DNA of 64,000 nt from Chimonanthus salicifolius (GCA_013350335.1 CM023534.1:16759302-16823301); one strand, 5' to 3'; numbered from the stretch's first letter, positions 23,501 through 34,525 are shown. The notes: a model not told the origin generated them from the letters alone. A program made the numbers and translations.

Positions 23501-26500
23501 GGTCTTTGGAAAATCTCCCACTAAGCTTACTGTTACTGGAAAAACAGAAGCACAGCAGGTTTCTCGGATGGAATTTAAACAGAGATTAGAGAGGGAAGAA
23601 ATGCAGAAATCTGCTGGGAGTTTCAAACGATCGATAGAGGCCTCAATTTATAGGTTTTCTGGTCGGAAAATCGGATGGGACGGGACGACGGAGATCTCAT
23701 GATGACTGGAAATCCGGCCGAACGGCAGAGCATGCGCCTACATGGCGTGTGTAGGTTTTCCTGTTGTTGCAGATCAGCCCTCCTCTATTTTTCATATTGC
23801 AGATAAGCCCCTTTTTAAGAAGAAATTGATTTTAAAACTAAAAGTACTAATTTAAGACCTCAAAAACTTGATCCAACCTTACAGATGGGTTGGGTTTTGA
23901 AAACCTAGGTCACCATAAAAATTTCAGATTTTATCTCTCAATAAAAACCTTTGATTTAAATAAAAATCACATTTTACCCATAATTGCTTAATTAAACTAA
24001 TGTAAAAATAACTAATTTGTAAATCTTATTTTGAGATGAAATGAAATATTTAGTTCATTCTTAAAATGGTCTAACACCCAATACCATTTTCAAAATTTAT
24101 CTCTTTCCCGAAATTATTTAAAATATTTAAAACTCTCTTTCGGGCGATATTTAAATATCATTTTCTGAAAGTTAAATCATTTTTAAAACAATAAGTGCAA
24201 ATCCTTCATTAAGGATAACATTATTCATCAATAATATACACCAAATCACACAATTTATAGAAATATGCACAACCAGTGGTAAATTACCAAAATACCCCTC
24301 CAGTTGAACGGGCTGGATCTCTGAGCTCACGAGCTCGGATCGGGCCACGACTGGGCTTTCCTCGAAGCCCTAACCGTAAACCTCAAGATCAACCGGTTAA
24401 AACACGATTAACGAGGTAAAACACGCCTAATCCGGGGCAGGGTATTACACCAGTGTCCCTATCAATTTCCTTTTTGTTCTTGTCTTCTTAGAGAGAGAGA
24501 GAGAGAGAGAACCTGAACAACAAAGAATTGGGGAGCTGACTTCTGTGTCGAGACCCTTGGGTTGGTCTTACATTGATTGAAGGGATATGGCATGGCAGGA
24601 TGAGGTGTCCTGGTTGTGTTTAAGTTCATGTCCCAATACATAAAAAGAAACAGTGGATGGGTGTTATTTATGCGTGAGAGGCCTAGAAGAGTTGATCACC
24701 ACTTTATACCCATCCCAAGTGTGAAATACCCTTCTGCAGTTATCCAATATGGGAAGGTTCAAGCCTTCTTCTCTAGAACCATTCAAAAATGTGTCAACTG
24801 GTGCCATGGGTAATGAACAAGAAACCATCTTGTGGATTGATGCATCCCTGCGACGTCTGGAAAAAAATTGAAAAAAAAAAAAAGGATCTTTCAGAACAGG
24901 GTATCTTCTATTCAGCAGGTGATTAACAGAGCTCATTACAAATGATGACATGGGCCATTAGCAGTGTACAATTTGCTAGAGTCATTTAGATTTATTTTTA
25001 TTTGAATGGCCAGACTAGTGGATTTAGATACCAGACAGGTTGTAATAAAGGCAGGAATGGTAGGATTCCTCTTTATAATCATTCAATGGCAGATAAGGAG
25101 CCACCTCCCTTATGATCTGTAGAGCTGAATTTGTTGGACAATTAATTCCTCACTTGGATGTGAGTGGTTGCAGCAGGGTGATAGAAGACAATAAGGGCAG
25201 AAGTATTGTTTCATAAAGAGGTCCTATAACCAGCAAGGGTTACTTCATTGTAACCATGAGGTTGAATTGAGAGCATTACACAAGATTTGTATGGATTAGA
25301 GCAACCTACCTGATTGACACCAATTTTCCAGAAAGAGACTCTTTTGCAGTAACTAAAGAGGCTGCACACTGCAAAGCTACCAAATTTGAAGGAAATCAGA
25401 GACATTATGGATGAGAAAATTCATTTGGTATATTGCCCACTTACAATTTTGTTTCTTTTATTTATTTATTTATTTATTTATTAATTTATTTGGTTGGAGA
25501 AGGGGAAAGAGTGGGAGGGGCGGCGGCACAAGGTGGAAGTATGGAGGGAGAGGAGAAGGGAGCGAGTACCATGAATAAAACACAACTTTTGTGTTGCAGC
25601 AGAGAACACTTGCAAACTATTCTCCAAGCTCATCCATTTTGCTGATCTTCGAGCCAAAGAGTGAACTTTGTTCGTCAAGGAAATGGATTTCCTTTTCTTT
25701 TTCTTTTTCTTTTTTATGGGTTTTTTTTTTTTTTTTTGGAGAATTTCCTACCTTTTTCTATTTTGTTTCATTTACTTCAGATGTTGTGCTGTTGTGTAGC
25801 TTTCAGGTTTCAAGGCTGATGTATAAAGGCTCTCACTTTAAACACCTTTCTCACAAACAAAATTCAATTACCTTTCCCAAAAAGAGGCCATCTAAAAACT
25901 TCAAACAGGAAAACCATAGATGAAAATTGAATTGTTAAAGTTCAAGGTCAAAATTTCACCTAAAATTTCTAGAAACTGATCAATTTCTTAGCCCGTTGAC
26001 AGACCTTCAATTCAATTCAGCCAGAACACAATGGAATTAACAACCAACACAAAGCCTTACCCCATCTATTTAGATCAGCTTTGTGATTACCACTGATGCA
26101 CTCGTTTGGGACCAATCTTCAAACAAAAATATCTAAATCATCTTTGCTTAAGTCATCATCATCAAACCCATATCACGTGAAAACATGGTATTTAAATACT
26201 CAAGAGTAAATAAAAGGTCATACAACAGTCTAAAAGAATGTGCTTTATAGAAAGAAAGAACTGAAAAGGAAAAGGGGCATACCAGCAGTCACCAAGCATT
26301 CCAAGGACTGCCCCAAGTTGAGAGAATAACTCTGACGTATCACCCAATCCTTTTAACTGCTCCCTGATATCCTCTTCACAAATAGTAAGCCTTGATTTGG
26401 CACTTTCAATATTATTCGCACGAAATGCCTGCACTTGAGACAGCCACCCAGCATATTATTGGTCTCTTAAGCAAATTGATACAATCCAATTTTTTTCTTT

Positions 26501-27285
26501 TCTTGAAAAATGTAGGATACCATCCATCTTGATTAATCAGATTAATTCCATTCCAAGCAACATGAAAGACAAATTTAGCCAAACTGTTTTAATGCAAGCC
26601 ATGTAAAATACAAATGTAGCCAAAATAGTATTTGCAACTAAACTCACCCTCACAGCATGTTGCACCAAGAAAGCACCTCTTGGTAAGGAAACATCTTCGT
26701 ATATCACATTTTTGTGATCACTTCCTGTTTCCTTCCCATCCACATTAACTTGAGACCTCTTAATTCTTGCATGACCCTCAATGAAGTGGTCAACTACTTC
26801 CTGAAGCTCAGTGTCTGGCTCAATTTTCTCTATGTCAGCACCACACAGCAAGCAGTCATTGAAGCGTGATATACATGCTCTGGTTACAAGAATACAAGAA
26901 TATCAATCAGAGAATTGTAACCATAAAAAAAAAAAAAAATTATGGGTTAAAGAATTCTTTCAGCAAAATATTGCTCGTTTACACAGTAAATGAAATAATA
27001 GTTTTGTATTCGAAGTGCTCACTTGCAGAACTTATGGGAACAAGGAACACATTTGCTACTATCGAAGAGAAGGGCTTGACAAACCAAACAACTGAGTGGA
27101 CCCAACTTAAACGTATTAGAATCATATCCAAAGGGAAATTTTGGTGACATCATTACAGAATCATCTTCCTTGTTTTTCGCCTCTTCACCATTCCCTGCCT
27201 GAAGCTTATCCTTCTTTCCCCCAAATTTCATTGGACAGACACCACTAGCCTTTGCTTCCTTAGCAAACGGACTAACAAAACTCAT
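14517..27285 (-). CDS. NCA1: NCA1-like protein (RING finger and TPR), catalase chaperone
   Basis: Seven coding exons on the minus strand: 27285-27023, 26879-26648, 26428-26283, 19339-19252, 19119-18973, 14817-14668, 14588-14517. All have GT-AG borders and the phases join exactly (1098 nt, 365 residues plus TGA). Residues 64-105 form a C3HC4 RING: CLVC, then CVPC, CSHKFC, CKAC and CLLC, split by intron 1. Residues about 166-340 are TPR-like helices, including VSLNKIGDLKYYGGDLSAA and AVSLAKAADVDRNLGN, with a C-terminal RLSVLEFL. This order matches plant NO CATALASE ACTIVITY 1 (about 400 residues), which binds and activates catalase. The Met at 27285 opens MSFVSPFAKEAKASGVCP. A donor near 28267 and an acceptor just before the ATG suggest a 5' UTR intron. 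Introns 3 (6.9 kb) and 5 (4.2 kb) are filled with retroelement debris, yet the coding exons are clean, so the gene looks functional. Confidence 0.85.
15461..15600. repeat. Short AT-rich repeats around TAGATACTATT
   Basis: The words CTAGATACTATT or CTAGATAGTATA recur four times within about 80 bp in intron 5 of the NCA1-like gene, followed by repeats of TTTTTTACACTT. Probably local slippage; no function seen. Confidence 0.5.
16107..16143 (+). repeat. (GGGGGA)n G-rich run
   Basis: Six tandem units of GGGGGA inside intron 5 of the NCA1-like gene; the G-rich strand is opposite the transcript's sense strand. Such runs can form G-quadruplexes, which is inference here. Confidence 0.85.
17420..18740 (-). 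mobile_element. LINE retrotransposon 3' remnant in NCA1-like intron 5
   Basis: On the minus strand, 18739-18509 ends in GDQILFWEDLWMGDRTL, the block found after reverse transcriptase in plant LINEs. Then 18373-17957 carries a zf-RVT domain, with VWAFLWCAIKGKI followed by CSFCNLAEESVDHIFVEC. Finally 17770-17420 contains FRHVRRSANGVDDFL, typical of the end of the RNase H domain. The three parts are in the expected order but in different frames, one break lying at a C-run (18351-18368). It has the same orientation as the host gene and is inactive. Confidence 0.7.
18351..18368. repeat. Poly-C run of 18
   Basis: Eighteen consecutive C residues inside the LINE remnant. A common site of slippage and of sequencing length error. 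Confidence 0.9.
19641..19740. repeat. Perfect 50-bp tandem duplication
   Basis: The 50 bp beginning AATTAAAGATCATATATAAA at 19641 are repeated identically at 19691. They lie in intron 3 of the NCA1-like gene, about 300 bp upstream of exon 4 in the direction of transcription. The perfect match indicates recency or an assembly artefact. Confidence 0.9.
19980..20200 (+). mobile_element. Small LINE fragment (post-RT block)
   Basis: The plus strand reads VRKGDRTQFWSNDWLG near 20037-20085, then after a one-base frame change DTIANSFPKLFNLADGKK. This GDxxxxxFWxDxWLG ... FPxLFxLA block follows reverse transcriptase in plant LINEs. It lies in intron 3 of the NCA1-like gene on the antisense strand. Too broken to be active. 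Confidence 0.55.
20390..20700. repeat. Purine-rich low-complexity tract
   Basis: A GGA/GAA-rich stretch on the plus strand. It produces long Ser/Leu/Phe-rich frames on the minus strand (20755-20081) that have no domain and are compositional. Confidence 0.6.
21226..24449. mobile_element. Solo LTR, 3.2 kb, with 5-bp target duplication
   Basis: CCAGT occurs at 21221-21225 and at 24450-24454. Between them is a 3224-bp element with TG...CA ends: TGTCACGCCCCGACCC at the left and CGGGGCAGGGTATTACA at the right. It has no gag or pol frame. TG/CA ends, a 5-bp duplication and no coding region indicate a solo LTR left by recombination between the two LTRs of a retrotransposon. The length suggests a long-LTR Gypsy type such as Del/Tekay, which is inference. 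It contains the palindrome cluster at 22812-23156. It lies in intron 3 of the NCA1-like gene. Confidence 0.75.
22812..23156. repeat. Cluster of TCGGA-N-TCCGA palindromes (solo LTR A)
   Basis: At least nine imperfect 13-14-bp palindromes of the form TCGGAccgTCCGA or TCGGAccttCCGA are spaced 10 to 40 bp apart. The CpG-rich composition stands out from the flanks. A similar cluster lies in the second solo LTR at 30474-31205. Confidence 0.8.
24490..24510. repeat. (GA)n microsatellite
   Basis: Ten GA units just outside the solo LTR. Confidence 0.85.
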
Positions 27286-27614
27286 CTTGGTTAACAGTTC
27301 CTTGATTCAGAGATACCGATGAGAACTCTATACCAAACAAGAGTGAGAAATATTCTCTGGTAATGAGAAAAATCATCCAAATAATGTTCTTCACAAAAGC
27401 AACTAATCAATAGCTGAAATTTACATGAAAAGAGAGAGAGAGTGGTAAAAACCAATTTTATAGTGGAAGGAAACGACCACGAAATTAAGTCTACTTGGTA
27501 CATTACATTACTGGTGATATGTAACTTGTTCCACTGTAGGACCAACTGTTTTCCTCCACGCCTATTTTATCATTGAATTTTCACTTCAAAATTCAATCTG
27601 AAAAGTGAAAAAAA

Positions 27615-27705
27615 AACAACAAAACAAAACAAAAGCAAACTTTTTTTCTGAATGATAAAACAAAAGCAAACTTTTTCTTTCTGAATGATAAAACAAAAGA
27701 AAACT
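27615..27705. repeat. Imperfect tandem duplication around AACAAAAGCAAAC
   Basis: AAAACAAAAGCAAACTTTTT followed by CTGAATGATA recurs about 38 bp later and begins a third time, upstream of the NCA1-like start codon. It would lie in the proposed 5' UTR intron. Confidence 0.6.
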
Positions 27706-28199
27706 TTATGGGACCTGATTTTATATAAGTCGGAAACATTTCAAGTAAAAGTGCGAATGTTTGACAATCGTCCTTAATTTGTAAAACAAAGCTTTTAATT
27801 TGTGTAGGATGTGTTTCTCATGGCTCCTTGCCGTTTCAACAAAGTAAATTTCCAGAAATCAGGAGAAACTATGAATCATGGGCAACAGATTACAAGCAAA
27901 CAAATCCATTTCTAACATTGGCACCACAATGAAATTTCATTTCAAGTAAAAAAATGAAACTCAGCAAATCAAAGCAGCAACAAATCAAATCTAGATTCCC
28001 TGTTAAAAATCAGTCAGTTAAAATGAAAACATACCACACCCCTTCCAAAAGAGAAAAAAAAATACAAATCATAACAAACCAGCAGAACTCCACTCCCTAC
28101 GCTAGAAATCGACGTGAATTACGAACCGGGTTTCGACGGATTCAAATTGAACCGCCAGAATTCAATAAACCTCATAAAAACTACTCAGAGACTGATTGA

Positions 28200-28440
28200 A
28201 GAAGAGCATTGATTTTACCAAATAAAGAATTGGAAAAAGAGAAAGAGATGGAAATGGTTGGTTAGTACCTTTCAAGGGTAGTTGAGAGCTTTGAAAATTT
28301 GAGAAGAATCGTTTGTAGGATTGAAGGGTGTTATGTATACAGAGTGTGGAAGGTTTGAAATCTCGGCCACTCCTTTTGTTTCCTACTTCTTCTTCCCCTT
28401 CTCTGATCCGACGAGGACGGGGAATTGATGAGCGAAGCAT
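28200..28440 (-). promoter_or_regulatory. Probable 5' UTR exon and promoter side of the NCA1-like gene
   Basis: The minus strand contains AAAG|GTACTAAC at about 28267, a good donor, and an acceptor-like AACCAAG directly precedes the start codon at 27285. This would define a non-coding first exon upstream of 28267 and a roughly 980-bp leader intron. It is inference from splice signals. I did not find a convincing TATA box. Confidence 0.35.
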
Positions 28441-28852
28441 TTTTCTAGTTACGCTAAACGTTTTTCCTTAGCTTAAAAACGGGGCCATGATTGGGCGAAG
28501 TCAAATTTTATATATGAGGTTTATTATTTTATTAAAGAAAATTATGATATCATAATGTCATTATGATCATATGGTGAACGACAAATCACAAACTCGAAGG
28601 TCCCAATTTCTGTTGGACTAAGATATGTTATGATGTCTTTTAAACTATGATGCATCTGCAAATAATTTTCATAAATAATTGATATTAGAGTTCATTAATT
28701 GTCACAAAGAGACGTTGAGATTTAAGGATCTTTTTAAATTAAAAATTAATTTTGTATGTAAATTAATTTAACATTAATATAATTTACCATATGGACAAAT
28801 CTTATTTAGTCATTTCTAACTCTTACTAATTCCACTAAAATTTATTTTGAAC

Positions 28853-29026
28853 TTTTTTTTAATGATCGAGGTGTCGGTGCTTGGGGCGTACACAAACCTC
28901 CTTACTCACAAACAGCGGGTAAAACTACATAAAGTGACCCTCTGGGATGAGAGGGGACGGGATTCAAACTTAGAACTTCTTTTTCTTGATGAGGGTTCTT
29001 GGCCATTACACCAACCCCTTGGTATC
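28853..29026 (-). mobile_element. tRNA-derived SINE
   Basis: Read on the minus strand, the element starts CCAAGGGGTTGGTGTAATGG, whose TGGTGTAATGG is a good Pol III A box. About 45 bp on is AGTTTGAATCCC, matching a B box. It ends in an A-run after GATCATT. This layout is that of plant tRNA-derived SINEs. AAATTTTATTCAAC on one side and AAAATTTATTTTGAAC on the other may be a degraded target duplication. It sits against the end of the Copia relic. Confidence 0.6.
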
Positions 29027-29553
29027 AAATTTTATTCAACTAGAAAGACAATTAATCAAATATGTTGCAGTCAAAACTCATGAGACCAATACCTTTTTGG
29101 AACATCCATCTGAAACACGAGTGCTCTTGCAGTTTCTAAGACATCTATTTTTTCTCTCTACCACACCATTAGTTTGATGAATAATTCCTTGATTACGAAG
29201 ATATGCAAAGAACGATTCATTGGTATATTCATTGTCATTGTTTGAAAATCTTAATTTTGACATCGAATTAAGTAGCTATCATATCATGAAAAAATTTAAA
29301 AACAGATAACACCCTACTCTTTCATCGTAATAAATATAGCTAAGTAGTCCGAGATAGATCATCAATAAATGAGAGATAGCTCATCAATAAATGACATAAA
29401 CTATTTAAATCCATCATATCAATTAATTAGAGCACTCCACAAATTAGAATGAATCAGTTCAAAACACTCAAAAGACATAGATGTAGAAGTAACAAATGGT
29501 AGACGAGTTTGTTTAGAAAATTGACAAATGTCACACACACTAGACTCAACAGA

Positions 29554-32500
29554 TGTGACGCCCTGAAATTTTAGAAATATTAAAATTGAATTTGTATAAA
29601 TTGATTAAGATTAAGGTGAATTAATCAATTAATTAAGAAATATGTGGTGAATTAAATGAAGAAATTAAGAGGAACGAAATTAATGTCGGGCATCACGATT
29701 GGAATTAAATAATGAGATTTAATTAAAATGTTTCGGTAATATATCACGCCACATGGGAAGGGACTCAGAGGTCATATTCAAATGACTCAAGGGCATAAAA
29801 GGGAATGGAAAAGCCAACCCCTGTTTGACTAAGTCCACAACGTGGATAACAATTCCAAGTGACGTACGCATGGAAGTTCCACATTCCATGTGCACGGCAC
29901 TTCCATTTTCGGCTCCAAGATGTAGTGGGTTGTTCCCATTTCCCATGCACACGGCAACCACTCCCCACTACACCTACGCACGGCAGTTAGTCCTCCCTCT
30001 TCATATACACATTGTACTTTCTCTCTCCCTTTCTTTACACGACAACTCTATTCTTCCATATTCCCCACCGAGAACTCCACTCTATCATACGGTTCTAGTT
30101 TCTTTTACTGCTCTCAAGCGAGGAAGGAAAGGGAAAGGATTACGGAAAGCGTCTTGAAAACTTATCTTTTAAATTATTAGTCGAGGGTGATGTAGAATCA
30201 ACCCTGGACGAATTCGGAATTATATAATGAAAATGAGATCGATTCGGGAATTGTCGGGTATTCTCCCCAATTCAGTAATTATGTTCAAATCCAGGAAATG
30301 GTATATTGAAATGTAAATATTAATCCATGGGGACGTGAGTAATCACGTAGAAATAAATCTAAAAGGTTAGGTTTAAAGAATGCGTCAAATACCCTACCCT
30401 TAGTAATTCCCGAGTTTCCTATATTCGGCTCGCACTCTGCAGTTTCTGCAGAGTGACTGTCTCGAGAAGACAGGCTTCGGAACCTGTCTCGGAACATCCG
30501 AGACAAGTTCCGAAGGCTCGGATCATCCGAGGAAATAACAATATTTCGAGGACCCTCGGAAGGAATGGTGTCTCGGAACCTAGCTCGAACATTCCGAGGC
30601 CAAGTTCCGAGGAGACTGTATAAATCAGAGAACTTGTTAACAGACTTAAAATACTGTTAAGTCTGTATGAAATATGAACTCTCGGAACCTGGCTCGGAAG
30701 TACCGAGGCCAAGTTCCGAGCACTGTTATATGAATAAGATCAGTAACTCTCTCGGAATGACCGAGAGAGGGTTAGAAGTTCCGAAGCCTCGGAACCTGGC
30801 TCGGAAGTACCAAGACCAAGTCCCTAGCACAAAAACAGCAATAAAAATCATTGTCTCTCTCGAAAGTACCGAGAGAGGATTTGTAGTTCCGAAATCTCGG
30901 AACTTGACTCGGAAGCACAAAGGTCAAGTTCTGAGCACTGTACTACTTAGATGAAAACCAGTAAATCTCTCGGAAGTACCGAGAGAGGTAATGAAGCTTT
31001 AAAGTCTCGAAACATAGCTCGGAAGTACCGAGGCCAAGTTTCGAGCACTATCTTGTAGAAACAGACACCAGTTGGTCTCTCGGAAGTGCCGAGAGAGGAC
31101 CAGAAGTGCCAAATCCTGGGAACTTGATTCGGAAGTACCGAAGGAACGTTCTGAGCAGACCAGTAAATTGATGTATTTCGGAATGATCCGAAGGAGACTG
31201 TGATGATCCGAAGCTTTGGAACAAGCTTTGGAAGTTTCGAACTGTTGACCCATGTTCTGAGACCACAGTGTTGGTCTGAACAAGAACGTAGATTTAAAGA
31301 GACACATTATTTTGAAGATTTAAGAAATGAATGAACTATGATGTTAAAAATCATAAATACGAACTGATCGTGTGGATTTTTTGGATTGATGAACATAACC
31401 AGAGGATCAGAATGTGATTTAGTAGCTGTACAGACCCTGTAGGCACTCCTACACAAAATTCTATTAATCAAGTAGGTTTTCCTACTTTCTTGATGTATCA
31501 TATGATTGTTATGTATGTGGAGAAAATATTTAATTTCAATGCATGATTTAGATGATTTATCGATGCATAGACATAAAAGCATGCATCTTGTGGGGAATGA
31601 GAATAGTTGAGTCAAAGGTTTAGGGGATGTTAAACTCCAACCTGAAGTATATGAAATACCATAACTATTCTGTATGACTGCGTCCATGCACACAGAAATT
31701 GGCATATAAGATGGGCTCAAAGCTCCTGGGTGAGAGACCTAAAACCTGCGCAGGAGAGGATGGGTGATAGTACACCCCCGGTAATTCCGGTTAAGTACTA
31801 GGAATTGGGTAGTAGCTCCCAACTGGTGCCCTAGGAAAGCTACGTACATAATGGCCAATGATTATAACTGTTTGAATAGAAAGTGTGATAGAAAAAAATG
31901 CATGGGCATGAGAGGGGGTTGGCATTAATTCATGTACCATGGCATTTGCATCATATTGATTTAATGAGTTATTAAAAGTATATTGATTATGAATTGGTTT
32001 ATGAAATGATTATGATCTGAATTGAAATATGAGATGGGGATGTTTTCAATTGAATTATATGATATGAAGAACTTGTACATATTTTCCCCGATTTTATATA
32101 TGTCATGTTGGTACCCCTTTGATGGGAATTCCTATTGGGCGTTGACTAAGCCCACAATATTCTATTCTTTTAGAAATTAATACACGAAAGGAGAAAGGTG
32201 ATGAGGTTGTACCAAGCGTTAGTCATGCATAGACGAGGATGGCGCAAGATGGAGAATTGCGTAGAGTCTACTTGTTAATGTCATTAATGAATAAAACATT
32301 TTCGTAGGATTGAGTTATTTGGAAGTTATGTGTTATTTTGAGAATTTTGAAGTTGTTGTAAATAAACCTTTTATTTGAGAAATAAAGGTTAACAGGATTA
32401 TTATCATGCTTTGCTTAGATTGAGAGGGATTGAATTATGGTTTTAAATGAATGTACATATTTCTGCATTATAGTAAGTTAGTGTGTTGCTAAGTTTACGT

Positions 32501-32657
32501 GGACTCTTTCCATGTGCACACATTAGTTGGGCCAGTTAAGGGTTGAATCTTCGGATTCGGGCTTGACTCACGTCGTGGCGCTCTCCCCTCTCGTCCCTTT
32601 ATTAATTTTTGTCAAATAAATACTCTGATAAATAGGGGGAGAGGGAGGGACGCTACA
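29554..32657. mobile_element. Solo LTR, 3.1 kb, nested in the Copia relic
   Basis: The element begins TGTGACGCCCTGAAATTT and ends GAGGGAGGGACGCTACA, i.e. TG...CA, 3104 bp. Flanks are ACAGA (29549-29553) and ACAAA (32658-32662), a 5-bp duplication with one mismatch. The Copia reading frame resumes exactly across the insert when one duplication copy is dropped, which confirms the borders. It has no coding region. Length, composition and the palindrome cluster at 30474-31205 make it a cousin of the solo LTR at 21226-24449. Assignment to long-LTR Gypsy is inference. Confidence 0.8.
30474..31205. repeat. Cluster of TCGGA-N-TCCGA/CCGAG palindromes (solo LTR B)
   Basis: Repeating pairs such as CTCGGAACATCCGAG, CTCGGAATGACCGAG and CTCGGAAGTACCGAG occur more than ten times, with a recurring spacer GGCCAAGTTCCGAGCACT and a loose period of about 110 bp. 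Same half-sites as in solo LTR A, but a different core and spacer. Confidence 0.8.
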
Positions 32658-33424
32658 ACAAATGTAGAAGGAAAAAGGCATGAGAACACACGGTTGGAAG
32701 GATGTCCAAGCGAGTTATGCAAAATATGATTTCCCACCAAGCCATTGGTACGAAAATCCATATCAGTAGAATTGAACAGGTTTAATCCATTGGAATAGGT
32801 GCCTTCACCAATTGTTTTCTTCAATTTTCGATCTTAAATAGTGACAGAAGTAGGAGTAAAAATAACATCACAATTCAAGGCATTTGTAATTTTTCTAACA
32901 GAAAGAAGTTGAGCTAGAAAAGACGAAATAACATGAGCATCAGAAGTGGAACTATATTGGAAAAAGTCTATTTTGTCACTCCCTAATACAGGCACTGTAG
33001 TCCCATTAACAATAGAGGCATATTGCATATCTTAATGGGGAATAAAATCATATACAGACGATGGATTATTAATCAGTGGCTCCGGAATCAATAATCCAAG
33101 AATTAACATTTGAGGACAAACTGAGAGAGGCTTGTAAGTTACTTGAAGCATGGGTAGTGGTCGAAGGACGTGAGTCAGAAGACATGAACTTATTGATTTA
33201 TTGAAGGAGATGACTCAACTGATTCATAAAGATTGATGTACCAGCTACAACCGCATGATTTTTCCTATCTTTTTCAGAATTAGATTTGAAATGAGGATAT
33301 AGCTCCCAACAATGATCTTTATTGTGTCCATTTTTACCACAGTAATCACAATGATAAAGTTCTTTTTTGCCTTTATTTTGAATCATATTTTTCTTTTTCT
33401 CAGAATTACCTATTGAAACACATG

Positions 33425-34525
33425 GACAAGGTATTCAATATTCACAACAGATGGGTCATAGATGTTCTCAAAAGTCACTTAAAAGAACTGCAATTTTTTT
33501 TTATTGAAGGTGTACCTGAAATTGTTCTCTTAGTGATCACCGAAAATTGTGGTCTTGCATAGTACAGAAAGGAGGCAGTACAATAGTCCTATAAAGCACT
33601 GGATGGTAAAGTAATCATGTGAGACTACTTGAGGCACTGGATGGTAAACTAATCATGTGAGACTACTCGAGACTGTAGACTCGAGAGGTCACCTGAAATT
33701 GTGGTCCGTCATAGTCATCCAAAACCGTGGTCTTTCAGACCACCGAAAAGAGGAAAGAGAAGTTTATCTCTTCTTGCATAGTGAGATCTGGCATCTGGTA
33801 ACCTATTAGAGCCTCTCAAAAGCTATTTATTGAGAGGATGGTGTCTCTCATATTATATACAGTCACTGATTTTTGTACTGTATAGGACTTGTGAACTTCA
33901 CGCACTCCCTTGCTTGTAGATTTCTGTAGCAGTACCTACTTTAATTTCGTACCTAGGTGATGTGGACTCGTGAACTTCAAAATTTCACACCTGTCTATTT
34001 TAGGACTATCGTATTCACTCAAATCCAACCCGATTCTGATATGGTTCTACGGCTATCTATTTCATGCTCATGAATCCTTAACGCTGGCCATTATCGGCCC
34101 AACCATGAAAAGATATAAAAAACATGGAAGGGAAGGGAGTTTGCACATGTAAACGTAAAAATTGATTATTACTGAGTTGTAAAGTATAAATGTATAAATT
34201 TAAGCATTATCACTTTATTGAACGAACTTCATAATGGTACCATCCTGCGCTGGCCAACACCTTATTTTCACCGTTGCACCCGATTACTTCCGTACGGCAT
34301 TTTTGTGGCAGCAAATGTAGCAGCTTTTATATTTCTTAGTTGTGTTTGGTTGAGAAACATTAAATCACTTCAACTGCATGGAAAGACAGCTGAGATCACT
34401 TGGATTGTTGAAAACTTGAAATAGGCATTGTATTTCAGATCACATTGTTTTATCTTTTGTCACCCTTTTCTTCTTCTACTTGGGACAATAGAAGTTGCAT
34501 TCATCAGAGAGAGAGAGAGATAGGC
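33425..34525. other. Intergenic DNA upstream of the ALDH gene
   Basis: No gene supported. It contains the 38-bp tandem duplication at 33596 and repeated words (ACCGAAAATTGTGGTC, CACCTGAAATTGTGGTCC) that may be the LTR of the neighbouring Copia relic. The last about 150 bp before the ALDH start, including a (GA)7 run at 34507-34520, probably hold the promoter and 5' UTR; no clear TATA box was identified. Confidence 0.4.
33596..33671. repeat. 38-bp tandem duplication
   Basis: GCACTGGATGGTAAAGTAAT and the next 18 bp are repeated at 33634 with two mismatches. Confidence 0.8.

Larger units (their letters stand above)
29027..33420 (-). mobile_element. Copia retrotransposon relic split by a solo LTR
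   Basis: Minus-strand order is correct for Copia. A gag zinc knuckle (CDYCGKNGHNKDHC) lies near 33350 and the protease-side spacer at 33028-32834. A GAG-preintegrase block (LGHPSNRVFS) lies near 32720, then CDICQFSKQTRLPF near 29520, then integrase sequence with YTNESFFAYLRNQGIIHQ and NGVVERKNR near 29250-29150. Reverse transcriptase and RNase H are absent at the left, where the element ends at the SINE. A 3.1-kb solo LTR (29554-32657) interrupts it. Removing that insert with one duplication copy joins the frame exactly. Scattered stops show it is inactive. Confidence 0.75.

Noticed and set aside
21226..24449. Possibility that this element is a DNA transposon because TGTCACGCCCCG and TGTAATACCCTG face each other
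   Set aside because: The inverted similarity is short and shared by many LTR ends (TG...CA), and the 5-bp duplication fits LTR integration.
30285..31307. Several 72 to 102 codon frames
   Set aside because: Produced by the palindrome cluster in the second solo LTR; repeats such as SELGLGMFELGSE reflect the DNA motif, not a protein.
34445..34525. Alternative upstream ALDH start at 34445
   Set aside because: The extra 27 residues do not resemble ALDH3 N-termini and cover a GA-repeat leader; the Met at 34526 fits the family.
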